Positions 46,102 to 47,581 of a stretch of 47,581 nucleotides of DNA are shown piece by piece. The stretch is from Nemertoderma westbladi (Eukaryota > Xenacoelomorpha > Nemertodermatida > Nemertodermatidae), in the NCBI GenBank assembly GCA_032718475.1, contig JAUCBJ010008342.1:1-47581 (forward strand), in the 5' to 3' direction. The position numbers were made by a program, and so were the translations under genes. Below the pieces are notes generated by a model. The model saw nothing but the letters and a program-made list of their open reading frames with translations. It searched no databases and was not told the origin of the DNA. Numbering within the stretch: the stretch's first letter is position 1; each line of letters starts with the position of its first letter.

Positions 46102-46913
46102 CCCCCTTTCATCAAATCCAAAACGATGTGGAGCCCGCACAGTATCGCGTGGACGGAAATCGTATGAACTACTACCAGCAGTTGCTGTCGATCTATAAAC
46201 TTCTTCAATATCACTTTGGTTGTTGATCGTTAATGGAATTGGTTCAGCCCAATCTTCCGGTGTTGGTGTAACAGCAACAGATTCATTTACACCAAGGATC
46301 CCACGATTTGCATCATTATCATGGGTTGTTGTGGGGTTGCGATCTTGACTACTCATTCCTGCTGTATGTTCAGTCGCACTGGTGACAGGTTCTTGGTAAC
46401 GCGATCCTACGTAAAACCTCAAAGTTTTAAATCCAGTTCGAGTGTAATATTCAGCTACAGTTTTATTTAAGTCTTCTTCACTGCAAACATTATTGGCCCA
46501 GTCCATTAAATGATATTCGAAGTTTTCTCTCCTTCCGAATGAATTTTCGCCATTTGGATAAAATAGGTCGATGCCAGTGGTCAAAACATTACGGATCGTA
46601 GATTGTTTATCAAATCGGATACTTCGAGTCCCACCACCTTTAGAAGTTCTAATTTGAATAAATCGTTATTCTGACAAACTTTCCATCCAATTTCTATGTT
46701 ACGGGTAGAACGACACGCATTTCTATTCCCCTGATAATTGTCTATAGTTTTATGATGGGCTTTAACGGTTCTTGTTTTAGGCGACTTGGGCTTCTTGTAT
46801 CGCTTATGAGATCGGACACGTTCAATTAACGCATTCAGTCGCTTCTTTCTTTCCTTTTGGAAGTCCTCCAGATCAGAAATTTCAGACGTAACTGAGGAAT
46901 TACTACTGGACAT
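46066..46913 (-). CDS. N-terminal part of the HECT gene (two frames, apparent one-base frameshift)
   Basis: 46913-46581 opens with MSSSNSSVTSEISDLEDF and has a basic stretch (ERKKRLNALIERVRSHKRYK, KKPKSPKTRTVKAHHK) that could be a nuclear signal. It ends at DLINNLRSVMF. The second frame (46584-46066) takes over at once with LTTGIDLFYPNGENSFGRR, EYHLMDWANNVC and TGFKTLRFYVGSRY, then a Ser/Thr-rich linker. It has no ATG of its own at the join, so a single-base indel or tiny intron is likelier than two genes. It probably splices near 46101 to the HECT exon, giving a protein of roughly 630-650 residues. The FFPNG-type segment recalls a region upstream of HECT in related invertebrate proteins, but I cannot name the domain. 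Confidence 0.65.
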
Positions 46914-47189
46914 AACAGAGGTATGCTAATAGGATCCCCACAAATATACCGCACAACACATTAGGCCGTCAACACTCATACTGAGATTGCCTACAGTACA
47001 GATACATACAGTAGGCCTTCAGAAACAACTGCTCCTTAGTATTAGTTTAACATAAATGAACCTAAACCTGTAGTAACAAAGAAGTATATCATGTTAATTT
47101 TCCCACGCCAATTAAACCTACTTCGTGTATTAGTTCATTGGTTGTTAGGGAGACAGGAGCAACTAATATATTTTGGAAATTCACTAGCC
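46914..47189 (-). other. 5' flank of the HECT gene
   Basis: AT-rich, without an ORF. It should contain the promoter of the minus-strand gene; I see no clear TATA box. Confidence 0.4.
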
Positions 47190-47581
47190 AACCAATTACG
47201 TTTGTTTTCCCGAGTTTTGTAAAGTCGTTCGAACGAGTTTGCAAAAGTCGGGGAAACAAACTTGATTGGGTGATTGTTGGTAGAGAAACCACTCCAGCCA
47301 ATTAGATTTGTTTCCCCGAGTTTTGTAAAGTCGTTCGAACGAGTTTACAAAAGTCGGGTGAACAAAAAAAAAAGATTACAAAAAACAAACTTTTGTTTTC
47401 CTGAGTTTTGTAAAGTCGTTCGAACGAGTTTGCAAAAGTCGGGGAAACAAACTTGATTGGATGTTTGTTGGTATAGAAACCACTCCAGCCAATTAGATTT
47501 GTTTCCCCGAGTTTTGGAAAGTCGTTCGAACGAGTTTACAAAAGTCGGGTGAACAAAAAAAAAAGATTACAAAAAACAAAC
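47190..47581 (-). repeat. Right terminal inverted repeat, cut by window edge
   Basis: Inverted match of 42300-42650, with two ~191-bp units and four CGTTCGAACG-centred palindromes (47226, 47332, 47417, 47523). The last bases GATTACAAAAAACAAAC mirror 42321-42337. The outermost CCAAAAG and GGTGGCCCTGAGCGG mirror is therefore expected just beyond the edge. Confidence 0.9.

Larger units (their letters stand above)
42300..47581. mobile_element. DNA transposon with DDE integrase and HECT-domain gene, right end just outside window
   Basis: The left terminus GGTGGCCCTGAGCGGCC is set by comparison with the uninterrupted copy 1 (39940). Terminal inverted repeats are at 42300-42650 and about 47190-47581; the right one stops at the window edge about 21 bp short of the mirror of the left terminus, so total length should be about 5.3 kb. 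Inside are a plus-strand integrase (42845-44074), a 20-bp minisatellite, and a minus-strand spliced gene (46913 to 44547) ending in a HECT domain. The two genes converge. The target duplication cannot be read because the right flank is missing. IS3EU- or Ginger-like eukaryotic DDE elements are the nearest families I can think of; I cannot assign one. Confidence 0.85.

Overview
The window is eukaryotic, repeat-dense, AT-rich DNA, almost certainly from a marine invertebrate animal. It contains no rRNA, tRNA or recognisable host gene. Evidence for the source: BEL/Pao- and Ty3-type retrotransposon proteins, an RTE/CR1-like LINE, many copies of TACCGGTA- and TAGGCCTA-type words, tandem-repeat elements ending in (CAGA)n, and a metazoan-type HECT domain. 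I cannot place the phylum; bivalve mollusc, echinoderm and hemichordate all remain possible.

Layout. 1-1563: minus-strand LINE ORF (endonuclease then reverse transcriptase) running off the left edge with no stop codon. 1889-2898: 17-bp minisatellite, about 59 copies. 3521-4118: four units of a ~147-bp repeat that recurs across the right half. 4099-5823: decayed Ty3/gypsy pol. 5805-6722: direct repeats, microsatellites, a poly-C tract and ~123-bp tandem repeats.

6723-31885 is a nest of three mobile elements. A foldback (long-TIR) DNA element with 9-bp target duplications TTAAAATCA was hit by a 12.4-kb BEL/Pao-type LTR element (LTRs 6910-8107 and 30250-31444, target duplication GGCGG). That element was then hit by a second member of its own family (16994-29150, LTRs at each end, target duplication ACCGC). 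Both LTR elements have gag with three zinc knuckles and share a deletion that removes reverse transcriptase and RNase H. Both also lack the integrase core, so they must depend on enzymes from elsewhere. Both carry an extra ORF downstream of the pol remnant, with conserved ends but different middles. The inner version has a cysteine/histidine-rich zinc region and a very basic tail.

31886-33410 resumes the host repeats. 33411-37907 is a ~4.5-kb palindrome made of two hairpin-capped tandem-repeat elements joined tail to tail. 37920-40273 and 40274-42299 are two head-to-tail elements of similar design. In total about 44 units of ~147 bp carry a CCGCTAGGGGGCG-like core that resembles the CTCF binding motif.

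42300 to the right edge is a DNA transposon. It has complex terminal inverted repeats, a plus-strand DDE integrase ORF and, converging on it, a minus-strand gene with a C-terminal HECT ubiquitin-ligase domain. Its left junction is fixed exactly by comparing the two neighbouring tandem elements, one interrupted and one not. Its right end is predicted about 21 bp beyond the window. This HECT plus integrase element is the best candidate for something poorly described. The non-autonomous BEL lineage with its extra ORF comes second, and the CTCF-like repeat palindrome third.
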